Assembly: GCF_001465595.2 (NCBI RefSeq)
Contig: NZ_CP013481.2
Location: 4,030,001 to 4,094,000 of the forward strand
From: Pandoraea apista
GTDB taxonomy: Bacteria; Pseudomonadota; Gammaproteobacteria; Burkholderiales; Burkholderiaceae
DNA length: 64,000 bases
Direction: 5' to 3'
Below are positions 26,711 to 36,095 of this stretch, piece by piece (position 1 is the first letter of the stretch; every line of letters starts with the position of its first letter). The notes beneath the pieces were generated by a model. It had not been told where the DNA came from. It made no database searches and worked only from the letters and a program-made list of their open reading frames with translations. The translations under genes were made by a program, and so were the position numbers.

Positions 26711-28096
26711 TCAACGCACTCCGGCGCCCGCCAACGCGTCTGGGAGAAAGCGGTTCTGAGGGAACTTGTCGATCGTTATCACGCCGTACTGATCCGGTCG
26801 CCCCTGCGGTTTCGTCTGGAAGCCATAAATCCCGCGGCTCATGTCATACAAGATGAAACCCAGCGTACGGGGACCTGGCTTTTCATACTCCTGGATCAGC
26901 GGCAAGTGCATCAGGTGGTGAACTTTGCCGGAATGGTCGAGCGCGTAGTACACGGGCGACATCCAGCTGTCCTCGTCGATCAGGAAGACCTTCTTCTGCT
27001 GAATATGGCGCTCGCCCGGCTTGAGCGTACCCTCCACCATCCACACGCGGTGCAGCTCCCAGCGCATGACCGCAGGATTCTCGTGGTCCTTGGCCATGGC
27101 CTCCTCGATCGGTGCCGCAAGCGCTTTGTAGTTGTTGTATGGCAGGTAGACTTCCTTCTTGCCAACCAGCTTGAAGTCATACTTGTCCATTCGGCCGTCC
27201 CAACCGTTGATCTCGTCGAAGATCAGCAGGCCACCCGAGGTCGTCGAGACCGTGTCGTATGTGAATTCCGGCGCACGTCTGACACGGCGCTGCCCCGGAA
27301 CGTAGCTCCAGGCCACGTCTTCATGCAGATCCTGACGCAGGTAGGTCGTGCGCAACTGTGCCAGCCCGGCTTGCGAAGCCGGCTCCTTGCTCCAGGCAAG
27401 CAGATTGCGATACGGGCGGTCTTCGGGCACCGTTGTCAGGGTGTTGTCCCAATAGAGATTTTGGGTATCGGCGATCTGGTAGGACGCGCGCGTGAAAGTG
27501 CCCGAGGCGTCCATCAACCCGGCATCGAGACCGAAGCGGAAATTGGTCGGCTCCCACTTGAGCACCATGTTCCACATCACCTCATAGCCATTCTTGGGAA
27601 TGGGAAACGGAATCTGCGCGTGTGCGCCGGTGATACCCGGCGCCGAGCCGATCAGCTTCGGATTCATGATCCGCTTTGCCGTGTTCTCGTAGACCCACTT
27701 CGGCATGCACGCCGTGCGATGCGACGGGTACACGTCCATGACATAGGTGTTCGGATAGCGCTTGAACAGCTCCTTGGTACCCGCATCGACCTTGTCGCCG
27801 TATTGACTGAGATTGGCGGCAGTGATGCGGTACAGCGGCTTCTCATTGGCGAACGGATCGACGTACGGTGCACCGCCAGCGGCCGCGCCCATCTTCGGTT
27901 TGTACCCGGCTGGCGGCGTACAGATCCCACCGTCCCAGGCGGGAATCGTTCCGTCCTTGTTGCCGGCTTTCTCAGCGCCCACCGGCGTCAGCGTGGTTCC
28001 CAATTGCTTCGCCTCTTCAGGCGTCGGGGTTGCCATGACATGCCCGCCGATGAGAATTCCGCTGGCGATGGCAATGCAATGCCTCCAGTAATGCAT
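26711..28096 (-). CDS. DUF1329 exported protein
   Basis: A 461-residue DUF1329-family protein with a signal peptide (IAIASGILIGGHVMA) and mature start TPTPEEAKQLG, where the family's typical T/E-E-A-x-x-L-G start is visible. The remainder has family landmarks such as the AWDGG near residue 55, RTA(C)MP, QRRVRRAPEF and DGRMDKYDFKLVGKKE. The fold resembles LolA/LolB-type lipid carriers, suggesting a periplasmic carrier of hydrophobic molecules; this is inference. It leads the leftward unit DUF1329 - YCF48 - RND - SDR - ALDH and has GGAGACACTC before the ATG. Confidence 0.82.
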   Translation of the reverse strand: MHYWRHCIAIASGILIGGHVMATPTPEEAKQLGTTLTPVGAEKAGNKDGTIPAWDGGICTPPAGYKPKMGAAAGGAPYVDPFANEKPLYRITAANLSQYGDKVDAGTKELFKRYPNTYVMDVYPSHRTACMPKWVYENTAKRIMNPKLIGSAPGITGAHAQIPFPIPKNGYEVMWNMVLKWEPTNFRFGLDAGLMDASGTFTRASYQIADTQNLYWDNTLTTVPEDRPYRNLLAWSKEPASQAGLAQLRTTYLRQDLHEDVAWSYVPGQRRVRRAPEFTYDTVSTTSGGLLIFDEINGWDGRMDKYDFKLVGKKEVYLPYNNYKALAAPIEEAMAKDHENPAVMRWELHRVWMVEGTLKPGERHIQQKKVFLIDEDSWMSPVYYALDHSGKVHHLMHLPLIQEYEKPGPRTLGFILYDMSRGIYGFQTKPQGRPDQYGVITIDKFPQNRFLPDALAGAGVR

Positions 28097-28175
28097 GAGT
28101 GTCTCCTGCTTATATTTTGTGGCGAAATTTAAGACACGTTTGCCGTACTCATCACTGAATCGACATCGCATCCAA

Positions 28176-28198
28176 GAAACTGATACACCATCATTTTT
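28176..28198. promoter_or_regulatory. Island operator copy
   Basis: GAAACTG-N9-CATTTTT, a one-base variant of the right half-site, lies 80 bases upstream of the DUF1329 unit. The remaining sequence 28199-28419 shows no gene. Confidence 0.55.
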
Positions 28199-28419
28199 TC
28201 AAAGAATATCCAATCTCCAAACACGTGTCAAATGAGATTTGAAAATTCCGTTGAATGCTCGAATACCCTGATATGGCGCGGGTTTCGGCAGAATCTGGGG
28301 GAGTTGAAGCGGGGACGCGAGATCACGCACGACGACGGTGCGTAGCAATACGAGAATCGACTATCGGACGCCAGCGGATACACCGCAAGTCAGCGGTGCC
28401 AGCGAGAAATCGCAATGAG

Positions 28420-28450
28420 GATGCGGCGTGTCAGAACGACACGTCGCATC
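28420..28450 (-). terminator. Hairpin downstream of the thiolase-like gene
   Basis: GATGCGGCGTGTC and GACACGTCGCATC form a 13-bp stem with one non-Watson-Crick position and a 5-base loop. It lies 11 bases after the stop of the leftward unit MaoC - thiolase-like. There is no T-run. Confidence 0.55.
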
Positions 28451-28461
28451 TGAGGAAGAGG

Positions 28462-29652
28462 TCAATCCGATGTGAGTAGCATGGCCCCGGCTATCGGACC
28501 GCCGCCGTTGGAAACCACTGCCACGCGCGGGTCTCCCGGGATCTGACGAGCCCCGCCCTGTCCCCGCAATTGCGTGACGGCCTCGACGACATGGATCATG
28601 CCGTGCAGACGGCCGGCCGAGAGTTGCCCACCACCGGTGGACATCGGCAACTCGCCGTCAAGTGCGATCCGGGAACCATCGCCGACGAAATCGGGCGCCT
28701 CGCCGCGTTGGCAGAACCCCAACCCTTCCAACCACAGCCAGGTGAGGAAACTGAAACCGTCGTAGAGCTGCGCCATATCGACATCGTGCGGCTTGAGGTC
28801 GGTGCGTGCCCACAGTTGTTTGCCGCAACCCTCCGCGGAAAACCGTGTGAGGTCGTCCAACTGATCCCACGAGTCTCGCGTGTGCAATGCACCGGACATG
28901 GCCTCCACGCGTATCGGCTTCGATTTAAGATCGCGTGCCGTGCTGGCGTGAGAAACAATCACGGCAATCGAACCATCGATCGGAATGTCGCAGTCGTACA
29001 GGCAAAGCGGCGTGGAGATCATGCGCGCCTGCATGTAGGCGTCCAGCGTCAATGGGTCGCGATAGATGGCGGCCGGATTCAATCCGGCGTTGCGCCGCGC
29101 ATTGATGGCGATCTGCGCCAACTGCTCGCGACGCGCGCCGAATTCGTGAAAATACCGGCTCGCGATAAGCCCAACCCAATTCGCGCCCGAAGGCGCGAGA
29201 AACGGCGCCATGTACTCTGCGAAACCACGCACTCGCTCGCCCCCGGTGCCGATGAGGCTGGGCCGACCGCCCTGCTGCGACATGGCCGACGTTTCCGTGA
29301 CCGTGCGAAAACACAAGACATGGCGCGCCTGCCCGCTTGCAACGGCCATGCAAGCGTTGATCACGCCGGCCATCTGGGTGGCTTCAATGCCGGCGTTATA
29401 CCAGTTCAGGCGCAGGCCCAATGCCTCCTTGATCTCGCTGATCGTCACCGGCGAAAAGTCCGGGGCGTCGACCCGATAGCCGGGCCAACTCGAGATCCCG
29501 TCGATCTCGCGGTGATCGAGCCCGGCGTCGGCGATCGCGGCGAGCACCGCATCCAGAGTCAGGTCGAGACCGGTGCGCCCCAGTCGGCGGCCCGCCGCCG
29601 ACTGGCCTATCCCGGAGATGACCGCCTGTCGTTCCAGTACTGGCATGTTCAT
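28462..29652 (-). CDS. Thiolase-fold protein without thiolase residues, Ltp2-like aldolase candidate
   Basis: A 396-residue protein of the SCP2-thiolase fold. Compared with the true thiolase at 34.8 kb, the nucleophile motif NNACSTGS is NAGIEAT here (Cys to Gly), LHDCFS is LYDGFS (His to Tyr), and the GHP motif of GGLLSKGHP is GGQLSAGRL (His lost). This is the pattern known for Ltp2/Sal-type retro-aldolases of steroid side-chain breakdown, which use Tyr residues and a DUF35 partner. A separate DUF35 protein is encoded at 53.2 kb under the same operator. It ends the leftward unit from 33639. The activity is inferred. Confidence 0.75.
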   Translation of the reverse strand: MNMPVLERQAVISGIGQSAAGRRLGRTGLDLTLDAVLAAIADAGLDHREIDGISSWPGYRVDAPDFSPVTISEIKEALGLRLNWYNAGIEATQMAGVINACMAVASGQARHVLCFRTVTETSAMSQQGGRPSLIGTGGERVRGFAEYMAPFLAPSGANWVGLIASRYFHEFGARREQLAQIAINARRNAGLNPAAIYRDPLTLDAYMQARMISTPLCLYDCDIPIDGSIAVIVSHASTARDLKSKPIRVEAMSGALHTRDSWDQLDDLTRFSAEGCGKQLWARTDLKPHDVDMAQLYDGFSFLTWLWLEGLGFCQRGEAPDFVGDGSRIALDGELPMSTGGGQLSAGRLHGMIHVVEAVTQLRGQGGARQIPGDPRVAVVSNGGGPIAGAMLLTSD

Positions 29653-29664
29653 CGGCGGGCGCGA

Positions 29665-30963
29665 TCAGGCAAACAGCTTCATGACTTCACCCGCGGTGAC
29701 CGGACGGCCTTCGCGGTTCGAGGGATTGTGCCCACCCATATTGGCCACCGGGCGCGTATCGACGTGCGTGGAACGGGCACGCAGTGCCCCCACCGTGCAT
29801 GCCTCGCGCGGTGCGAATTCAAACGGATCGAAACGGAATTCGCGCATCGTGTTCAAGTGCGTGATCTTGTCGATCGTCTCCTTGGGCAGATGCTTGATCG
29901 ACGGCCACAGACCTTCGGGAGCATTGGGCCAGAGTGCGTCGGAGTGCGGATAGTCAGCCTCCCAGGCAATCATGTCCGTGTTCATGAAGCGCGTGTTGGC
30001 CAGGCCAAACGCGTCGTCAATGAAACAAGTGATGAAGTTGCGCTTGAACAGGTCGCTCGGCAGCATGCCGTTGAAGTTGGCGTTGGTCCACGCCTTGTGA
30101 TGCTTGTAGGTGAAGTCCGCACGCTCGAGCAGGTACGGAATCCAGCCAATCCCACCTTCCGAGAGCGAGAGCTTCAGATTCGGGAATTTCTGGAACACCG
30201 GCGAGAACAACCAGTCGGTCGTCGCGTTGGCGATATACATCGGGAACGACGTGATCCAGGTGTCGATCGGCGAGTCGTTGGAAACGGGAGGTGCGCTGGC
30301 GCCCGAGCCGATATGAATACTGATGACAATGCGGTTGTCTTCCAACACCCGCCACAGCGGATCCCAATAGTCCGTGTGAATGCTCGGCAACCCCTTGGCC
30401 GTCGGGCTGTCGTAGAAGCTGATGGTACGGCACCCCTTGGCGGCCACACGCTTGGCTTCCGCCACTGCAGCGTTGATGTCATGGCACGGCAAGATGGCCA
30501 GCGGAATGAAACGCCCCGGCGCGCCACCGCACCACTCGTCGATGTGCCAATCGTTATAGGCGCTGATCACCGCATTGGTCGCCTCGGGATCTTTCGGATT
30601 GAGGAACAGACTGCCGGCAAACGTCGGAAACGTGGGGAAGCAAATCGACGCCAACACGCCGCTCACATCCATGTCATCCAAACGCTCCTTGAGCGACCAG
30701 GTACCCTTGCGGATCTGGCTATAGGAGGCCGGCTCCATGCCGTACTCTTCGGGAGGGCGCCCGACGACGGCGTTCAGGCCAAAGTTCGGGGTTCGGCGAC
30801 CTTCGTATTCCCACGTGTCTTCCGTGGCGCCGGGGTTGTCCCGCAGCGGCACCATCTTCGGCGCGTGTGCCATGTACTTGGCCGGCAAGTGTTTTTTGAA
30901 CAGATCCGGCGGCTCGATCACATGGTCGTCCACGCTGATCAGGATCATGTCGTTCATTTCCAT
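29665..30963 (-). CDS. Amidohydrolase-2 family protein (decarboxylase-like)
   Basis: This 432-residue protein belongs to the ACMSD-related amidohydrolase-2 group. The N-terminal metal motif is DDHVIEPPDLF, where the first metal-binding His is usually in a DxHxxEP form. A His region HIGSGAS (about residue 230) and a late Asp in WEADYPHSDALWP complete a likely one-metal site. Such proteins hydrolyse or decarboxylate cyclic acids, and relatives are frequent in terpenoid, steroid and aromatic clusters. The true reaction is not known. ATG 30963 follows AGGAGAG and lies 47 bases after the MaoC-like gene. Confidence 0.8.
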   Translation of the reverse strand: MEMNDMILISVDDHVIEPPDLFKKHLPAKYMAHAPKMVPLRDNPGATEDTWEYEGRRTPNFGLNAVVGRPPEEYGMEPASYSQIRKGTWSLKERLDDMDVSGVLASICFPTFPTFAGSLFLNPKDPEATNAVISAYNDWHIDEWCGGAPGRFIPLAILPCHDINAAVAEAKRVAAKGCRTISFYDSPTAKGLPSIHTDYWDPLWRVLEDNRIVISIHIGSGASAPPVSNDSPIDTWITSFPMYIANATTDWLFSPVFQKFPNLKLSLSEGGIGWIPYLLERADFTYKHHKAWTNANFNGMLPSDLFKRNFITCFIDDAFGLANTRFMNTDMIAWEADYPHSDALWPNAPEGLWPSIKHLPKETIDKITHLNTMREFRFDPFEFAPREACTVGALRARSTHVDTRPVANMGGHNPSNREGRPVTAGEVMKLFA

Positions 30964-31010
30964 CGTCTCTCTCCTATTTCCCAGTGGGGATATGTTGCTC
31001 AACGATTCCG

Positions 31011-31907
31011 TTAGCCCAAGGCAGGGGCAGGAATCGCATCAGCCTTGTCTTCCATCATCATAGCTTCGGCCGCCAGGAATTCGACCCGACCGCCATCGAC
31101 CACCAATGCACTGCGTTCTCGCGAGCTCATACGAAACACCGCACTGTCCTCACCCGTATGCCAAAGCTCGAGCCACATCGTCTCGTCTGTAAGCATCGGT
31201 CCCACATACCGCAACGCCAAGTGACGCAATCGCGCGGGTCGATTACCGCACACGAGGTGCATCACACCCCGACCCGCCAGACCGAAGCAGCCCAGGCCGC
31301 GCATCATGGCTTTGCCTCGCGGCAGACCGGCGGCCACCGCCAGACTGGTATCGAGCCGGAATATGGCTCGCTCGTCGTTCGGCGGGGTGCGTATTGCCAA
31401 GGTGGCATCGGGTGCTCGATCATCTGGCACTCTGACTCTCTCGCCACTTGGCGGCTCGCCGCCAAACCCGCCGTCGCCCTTGAGCAAGGTCGTCACCGTG
31501 ATGGTCGCCAGCGACTGACCCTGCATGTTCGCAAGTGTCTGGATCTGCCGCATCACAGCCCCCTTGCCGACGCCTCGATCGTGAATGCTGTCGATTTTCT
31601 GCGTGAGCCTGAGTTCTCCGGATGTCGGCAGTGGTCGGTGCATCGTCAATGACTCTTCGGCATGAACGATGCGTTGCCAGTCGATACCGGTATCGGGCGA
31701 CTTTTGCCAGAACTGGCCGTCTGCAAGGGCCAATGCCATCATCGGCAGAACCTCGATGCCGCCAAGAAAGGAGGTGTCGCCAATGCGCAACTCCCCCGGC
31801 ATACCGGCACCGAAGCCCACTGCAACCCGGCTGGTCTGGGCCGGCCCGTAACACCGCGTTTCGACAGGGAACCGGCGTCCCATCAAAGACGCGTAATCAA
31901 TCGCCAT
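31011..31907 (-). CDS. MaoC-type double-hotdog protein lacking the hydratase motif
   Basis: A 298-residue homologue of the neighbouring MaoC hydratase, with the same layout (N-terminal hotdog with KGDGGFGG loop, C-terminal hotdog with GLGCFGLAGRG). The hydratase-2 motif YRLSGDHNPLH of the neighbour is shortened to FRLDTSLAVAAG, so the catalytic Asp and His are missing. It may be a non-catalytic partner, as in the ChsH1/ChsH2 heteromers of steroid breakdown, or bind a bulky acyl-CoA. GGAGGAGCACC precedes the ATG. It lies in the unit MaoC - enoyl-CoA hydratase - this gene - amidohydrolase - thiolase-like. Confidence 0.75.
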   Translation of the reverse strand: MAIDYASLMGRRFPVETRCYGPAQTSRVAVGFGAGMPGELRIGDTSFLGGIEVLPMMALALADGQFWQKSPDTGIDWQRIVHAEESLTMHRPLPTSGELRLTQKIDSIHDRGVGKGAVMRQIQTLANMQGQSLATITVTTLLKGDGGFGGEPPSGERVRVPDDRAPDATLAIRTPPNDERAIFRLDTSLAVAAGLPRGKAMMRGLGCFGLAGRGVMHLVCGNRPARLRHLALRYVGPMLTDETMWLELWHTGEDSAVFRMSSRERSALVVDGGRVEFLAAEAMMMEDKADAIPAPALG

Positions 31908-31941
31908 GGTGCTCCTCCGCTGTCGCCGATTCCGTAGCCAT

Positions 31942-32745
31942 TCAATCCTGCCTTACCTTCTTGGCCGTATTCATCGACGCGTCCATGCCGCCTGAGCGCA
32001 ACTTGTGATGCTCGGCCGTCTCGGTCGAGAGAATGTGAGTGTCGAAGTGGGCCATCAGCGAATTGCGGAACCCCATGATGTCGTAAGAGCGATTGAGCGA
32101 ACGCTTCATCAGGCGAAGGCCGATCGGTGGCGCCTGCGCGATGCGCTCGGCCAGCTGCAAGGTAAAGTCCTCAAGCTCCGCGCGGGGAACGACGTGATTG
32201 ACCATTCCCCACTCCTTGGCCTCGCTCGCGTTCAGGCGTTGCCCGGTATAGAGAAACTCCTTGGCCTTGCGCATGCCCAACACCCACGGGTGCAACAGCG
32301 CCTCGACAGAAGCGGCGGCCAAGCTGTGCACCACCGGATCGCTGAAGAATGCATCGTCGGCAGCCACCATCAAATCGCACATGTTCGCCACCATGAATCC
32401 GCCTGCCACACAGGCGCCTTGCACTTGTGCGATGGTCGGTTTCGGAAAATCCCAAATACGCAGCGCATTGCCAAGGTAATGCTCGCTCTCCCAGAGCCAA
32501 CTCTCCTCCGGGGTGTACTGACCTCGCTTGGCCATGCCCTCAACCAGATCATGGCCGGCCGAGAAATGCTTACCGACACCGCCCAGAATCAGCACGCGAA
32601 CGTTGTCGTCGCGCCTGGCGCGTTCGAGGGCGTCATCGATTTCCGCCAACAGGTTCTCCGACTCCGCGTTGGCCATCTTCGGGCGATTGTGGCAAATCCG
32701 CAGGACCGGCCCGATCATTTCATAAGTAATGTCTTGATACGTCAT
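31942..32745 (-). CDS. Enoyl-CoA hydratase/isomerase-family (crotonase) protein
   Basis: This 267-residue crotonase-fold protein keeps the CoA/oxyanion regions HFSAGHDL and GACVAGGFMVANMCDLMVA. The two catalytic Glu positions of classical hydratases appear changed: the QPE motif reads DPV here, and the second Glu region reads ASVEALLHP. It may therefore be an isomerase, a C-C hydrolase or a decarboxylase, not a plain hydratase. GGAGACGG precedes the ATG. It lies between the catalytic and the degenerate MaoC genes. Confidence 0.78.
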   Translation of the reverse strand: MTYQDITYEMIGPVLRICHNRPKMANAESENLLAEIDDALERARRDDNVRVLILGGVGKHFSAGHDLVEGMAKRGQYTPEESWLWESEHYLGNALRIWDFPKPTIAQVQGACVAGGFMVANMCDLMVAADDAFFSDPVVHSLAAASVEALLHPWVLGMRKAKEFLYTGQRLNASEAKEWGMVNHVVPRAELEDFTLQLAERIAQAPPIGLRLMKRSLNRSYDIMGFRNSLMAHFDTHILSTETAEHHKLRSGGMDASMNTAKKVRQD

Positions 32746-32769
32746 CTTGTCCGTCTCCAGAGTTCCATA

Positions 32770-33639
32770 TCAGGCCGCGTATTCCGCGTACCCGTTATTC
32801 AATGCCACCGTGTCACGCTCCAGCACCTTCACCCGGAACGCGAGCCTTCCCGGCGCCAGATCCCAGATTTCAGTGACCAAGGTCTCCCCCGGATACACCG
32901 GGCTGGCAAAGCGCACATTCAGCTTTCGCAAACGCGAGGGGTCTGCGCCGCAACGTAGGTTCAGAATGGCGCGACCGGCAATGCCGTAACTGCACATACC
33001 ATGCAGAATCGGCTTATCAAAACCTGCCAGCCTCGCCATCGCAGGATCGATATGCAGAGGATTGTGGTCACCCGAAAGACGATAGATGGCCGCTTGTTCG
33101 GGACGAGTGATCATCGCCAGCGACGCGTCCGGGTCGCGGTCCTGCGGCATTGGAAAGGGTTTGGGCTGTCCCTGTGCACTCCCGCCAAACCCGCCGTTGC
33201 CTCGCATGAAGATCGAATAGCCCGACATGGCCAGCAAATCCCCCGTCACCGCATCGTGAATCTTGCGAGACAGGTACATCACGGCCCCCTTGTCTGGCCC
33301 CTTGTCGTAGATCTCATCCACCGTCTCGACACCTTGCACAGCGCCCTCGGCGGGCAATTGTCGATAGATCGTGAGGAACTGTTCGCCGTGCAGCACCTGC
33401 GCCAAGTCAATCCCTGTACGTGCATCTGCCATCCAGTCGCTACTACCCGCGAGCAAGGCAGCAAATGTAGGTAACGCCTGCAGCTTGCGTTCAAACACAA
33501 ACTTCAGATCCGCCTCCGTCAGCGGGTTCTCGGTCGCAGCAGCCACGCCAAGGGCATACAAGATCGTGTCCTTGGCGGTGTAGTGCTGAGTGACCGGAGG
33601 CAGTTGCCAATGCTTCACGAGTGAATAATCCAGGGACAC
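32770..33639 (-). CDS. MaoC-type (R)-enoyl-CoA hydratase
   Basis: A 289-residue double-hotdog hydratase of the MFE-2/hydratase-2 type. The C-terminal motif YRLSGDHNPLHIDP with catalytic Asp and His is intact, followed by KPILHGMCSYG. It hydrates trans-2-enoyl-CoA to (R)-3-hydroxyacyl-CoA. A GTG start at 33639 was chosen because AGGAGG lies six bases upstream and the family start (LDYxL) follows at once. It heads the leftward unit, divergent from an MFE-2-type SDR that would oxidise its product. Confidence 0.87.
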   Translation of the reverse strand: MSLDYSLVKHWQLPPVTQHYTAKDTILYALGVAAATENPLTEADLKFVFERKLQALPTFAALLAGSSDWMADARTGIDLAQVLHGEQFLTIYRQLPAEGAVQGVETVDEIYDKGPDKGAVMYLSRKIHDAVTGDLLAMSGYSIFMRGNGGFGGSAQGQPKPFPMPQDRDPDASLAMITRPEQAAIYRLSGDHNPLHIDPAMARLAGFDKPILHGMCSYGIAGRAILNLRCGADPSRLRKLNVRFASPVYPGETLVTEIWDLAPGRLAFRVKVLERDTVALNNGYAEYAA

Positions 33640-33694
33640 GCCATGCCTCCTGCGCTTTGCGCAAAGTCTCCGTTTTGCCGGTCTATCCGGCCAC

Positions 33695-33717
33695 AAAACT
33701 GTTACATCGTCAGTTTT
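33695..33717. promoter_or_regulatory. Island operator copy (consensus)
   Basis: AAAACTG-N9-CAGTTTT, perfect half-sites, with centre TTACATCGT. It lies in the divergent MaoC/SDR region. A 26-base stretch here is identical to the copy at 53.7 kb. Confidence 0.75.
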
Positions 33718-33738
33718 ATGGGATATCATAGCAGAACG

Positions 33739-33761
33739 AAAGCTGATCTTAAATCAGTTTT
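33739..33761. promoter_or_regulatory. Island operator copy
   Basis: AAAGCTG-N9-CAGTTTT, with centre ATCTTAAAT, lies 21 bases after the first copy. It is nearer the rightward SDR-thiolase promoter, so each divergent promoter may have its own site. Confidence 0.65.
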
Positions 33762-33860
33762 ATATTTTTAGCGAAGGCGGCCCCCGCTCCCCGCACGAGG
33801 AGCAGATCAAGGCCCTCACGGCGCCCGTCGGCTGTCCCGCATCCTTCAAGGGAGACATCA

Positions 33861-34727
<867 letters not shown>

Positions 34728-34799
34728 CTCCGACATCTCCCCTGGATCTGGATGTCGTGGGATACGCCAGCGACATCCTCTGTTTATGGAATACCCAAA

Positions 34800-35978
34800 A
34801 TGAGTCACGTCATGATCGCCGGCGTGGGCATGGTGAAGTTCGCCAAGCCCGGCAAAAGCCAAACGTATGATGTCATGGGCTGCGAAGCCGCACGAACTGC
34901 CCTGAACGACGCCCGGATACGCTATGAGGATGTGCAACAGGCTTATGTCGGTTATGTGTCCGGCGACACCTGTTCCGGGCAAACCGCACTCTATGGTGTG
35001 GGCCTCACACAAATTCCGATTGTGAACGTCAACAACGCCTGCTCGACCGGCTCGACGGCTCTCTTTCTCGCACGGCAAGCGGTCGCCAGTGGAGCGGTTG
35101 ATGTCGCGCTTGCCCTCGGCTTTGAGCAAATGAGCCCTGGCGCACTGGCGCTGTCGTCCACCGATCGCCCGCCGATCACCTGGCGTATCGACGAAGCCAT
35201 GCGCTCGATCTCGGGCTTCGACGACAACGTGCCCACGGGACTGCAATACTTCGGCAATGCCGGCGCGGAATACCTTGAGAAATACAACGTGAGCGCCGAC
35301 TTATTCGGCCGCATATCGGTCAAGGCGCGCAGCCATGCGATTCGTAATCCTTATGCCCTGTTCTCCGAGGCACTGACGCTCGAACAAGTGATGACGGCGC
35401 CGCACGTGTACGGTCCCCTGACACGGTTGATGTGCTGCCCTCCGACCTGCGGTGCCGCCGCCGTAGTGGTTGTCTCGGAGAAATACGCGCGAGAACACGG
35501 CCTCGATGCAACGGTAACGATCGCCGGCATGGGGCTGACCACGGACAGTCCCGACAGCTTTGGATCAGGAAGCATGATGAACGTCGTCGGAGCGGGCATG
35601 ACCCGACGCGCCTCCGCCCTCGCCTACTCGGAGGCCGGCATCGACGTCGATGACATCGATCTGGTGGAATTGCATGACTGCTTCTCCCCTAACGAAGCCA
35701 TCAGCTACGAGGCGCTGGGCCTTTGTCCCGAAGGGGGGGCAGAGAAGTTTGTGATGGATGGCGACAACACCTTCGGTGGCAAGGTGGTGACCAATCCGTC
35801 CGGCGGCTTGCTCTCCAAAGGGCACCCGCTCGGCGCGACCGGCCTCGCTCAAATCACGGAAATCACCTGGCACCTGCGGGGTCAGGCCGGCGAGCGCCAG
35901 GTGCCACACGCCCGACTGGGTGTTCAGCATAACGTCGGGCTTGGGGGAGCTTGCGTCGTCACGGTACTCAAGCGCTAA
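34800..35978 (+). CDS. SCP2-type (SCPx-like) acetyl-CoA acyltransferase
   Basis: A 392-residue thiolase of the SCP-x class. The nucleophile is in NNACSTGS, the bases are in ELHDCFSPNEA and GGLLSKGHPLGATG, so it should cleave 3-ketoacyl-CoA with CoA. SCPx thiolases prefer branched or cyclic acyl-CoAs. It follows the SDR by 72 bases. ATG 34800 was chosen because the family start (HVMIAGVGM) follows; its ribosome site is weak. Confidence 0.88.
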   Translation: MSHVMIAGVGMVKFAKPGKSQTYDVMGCEAARTALNDARIRYEDVQQAYVGYVSGDTCSGQTALYGVGLTQIPIVNVNNACSTGSTALFLARQAVASGAVDVALALGFEQMSPGALALSSTDRPPITWRIDEAMRSISGFDDNVPTGLQYFGNAGAEYLEKYNVSADLFGRISVKARSHAIRNPYALFSEALTLEQVMTAPHVYGPLTRLMCCPPTCGAAAVVVVSEKYAREHGLDATVTIAGMGLTTDSPDSFGSGSMMNVVGAGMTRRASALAYSEAGIDVDDIDLVELHDCFSPNEAISYEALGLCPEGGAEKFVMDGDNTFGGKVVTNPSGGLLSKGHPLGATGLAQITEITWHLRGQAGERQVPHARLGVQHNVGLGGACVVTVLKR

Positions 35979-35993
35979 ATGACCTTGCCCCGC

Positions 35994-36019
35994 CCCGAGC
36001 GGCAGCAACGCCGCTCGGG
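35994..36019. terminator. GC hairpin between convergent thiolase and folE
   Basis: CCCGAGCGGC and GCCGCTCGGG form a perfect 10-bp stem with a 6-base loop, 16 bases after the thiolase stop. There is no T-run. Confidence 0.55.
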
Positions 36020-36095
36020 ATCGGGACATGGACGCAACCTAATGTCGATGAGGTACGTCCCTCCCATCACGCTCAATACCGGTTTCGCCGTCTCG

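Noticed and set aside
28570..31014. An 814-codon open frame on the plus strand over the thiolase-like and amidohydrolase genes.
   Set aside because: Composition is Arg/His/Gln-rich as expected for an antisense shadow, and both minus-strand genes have clear motifs and ribosome sites.
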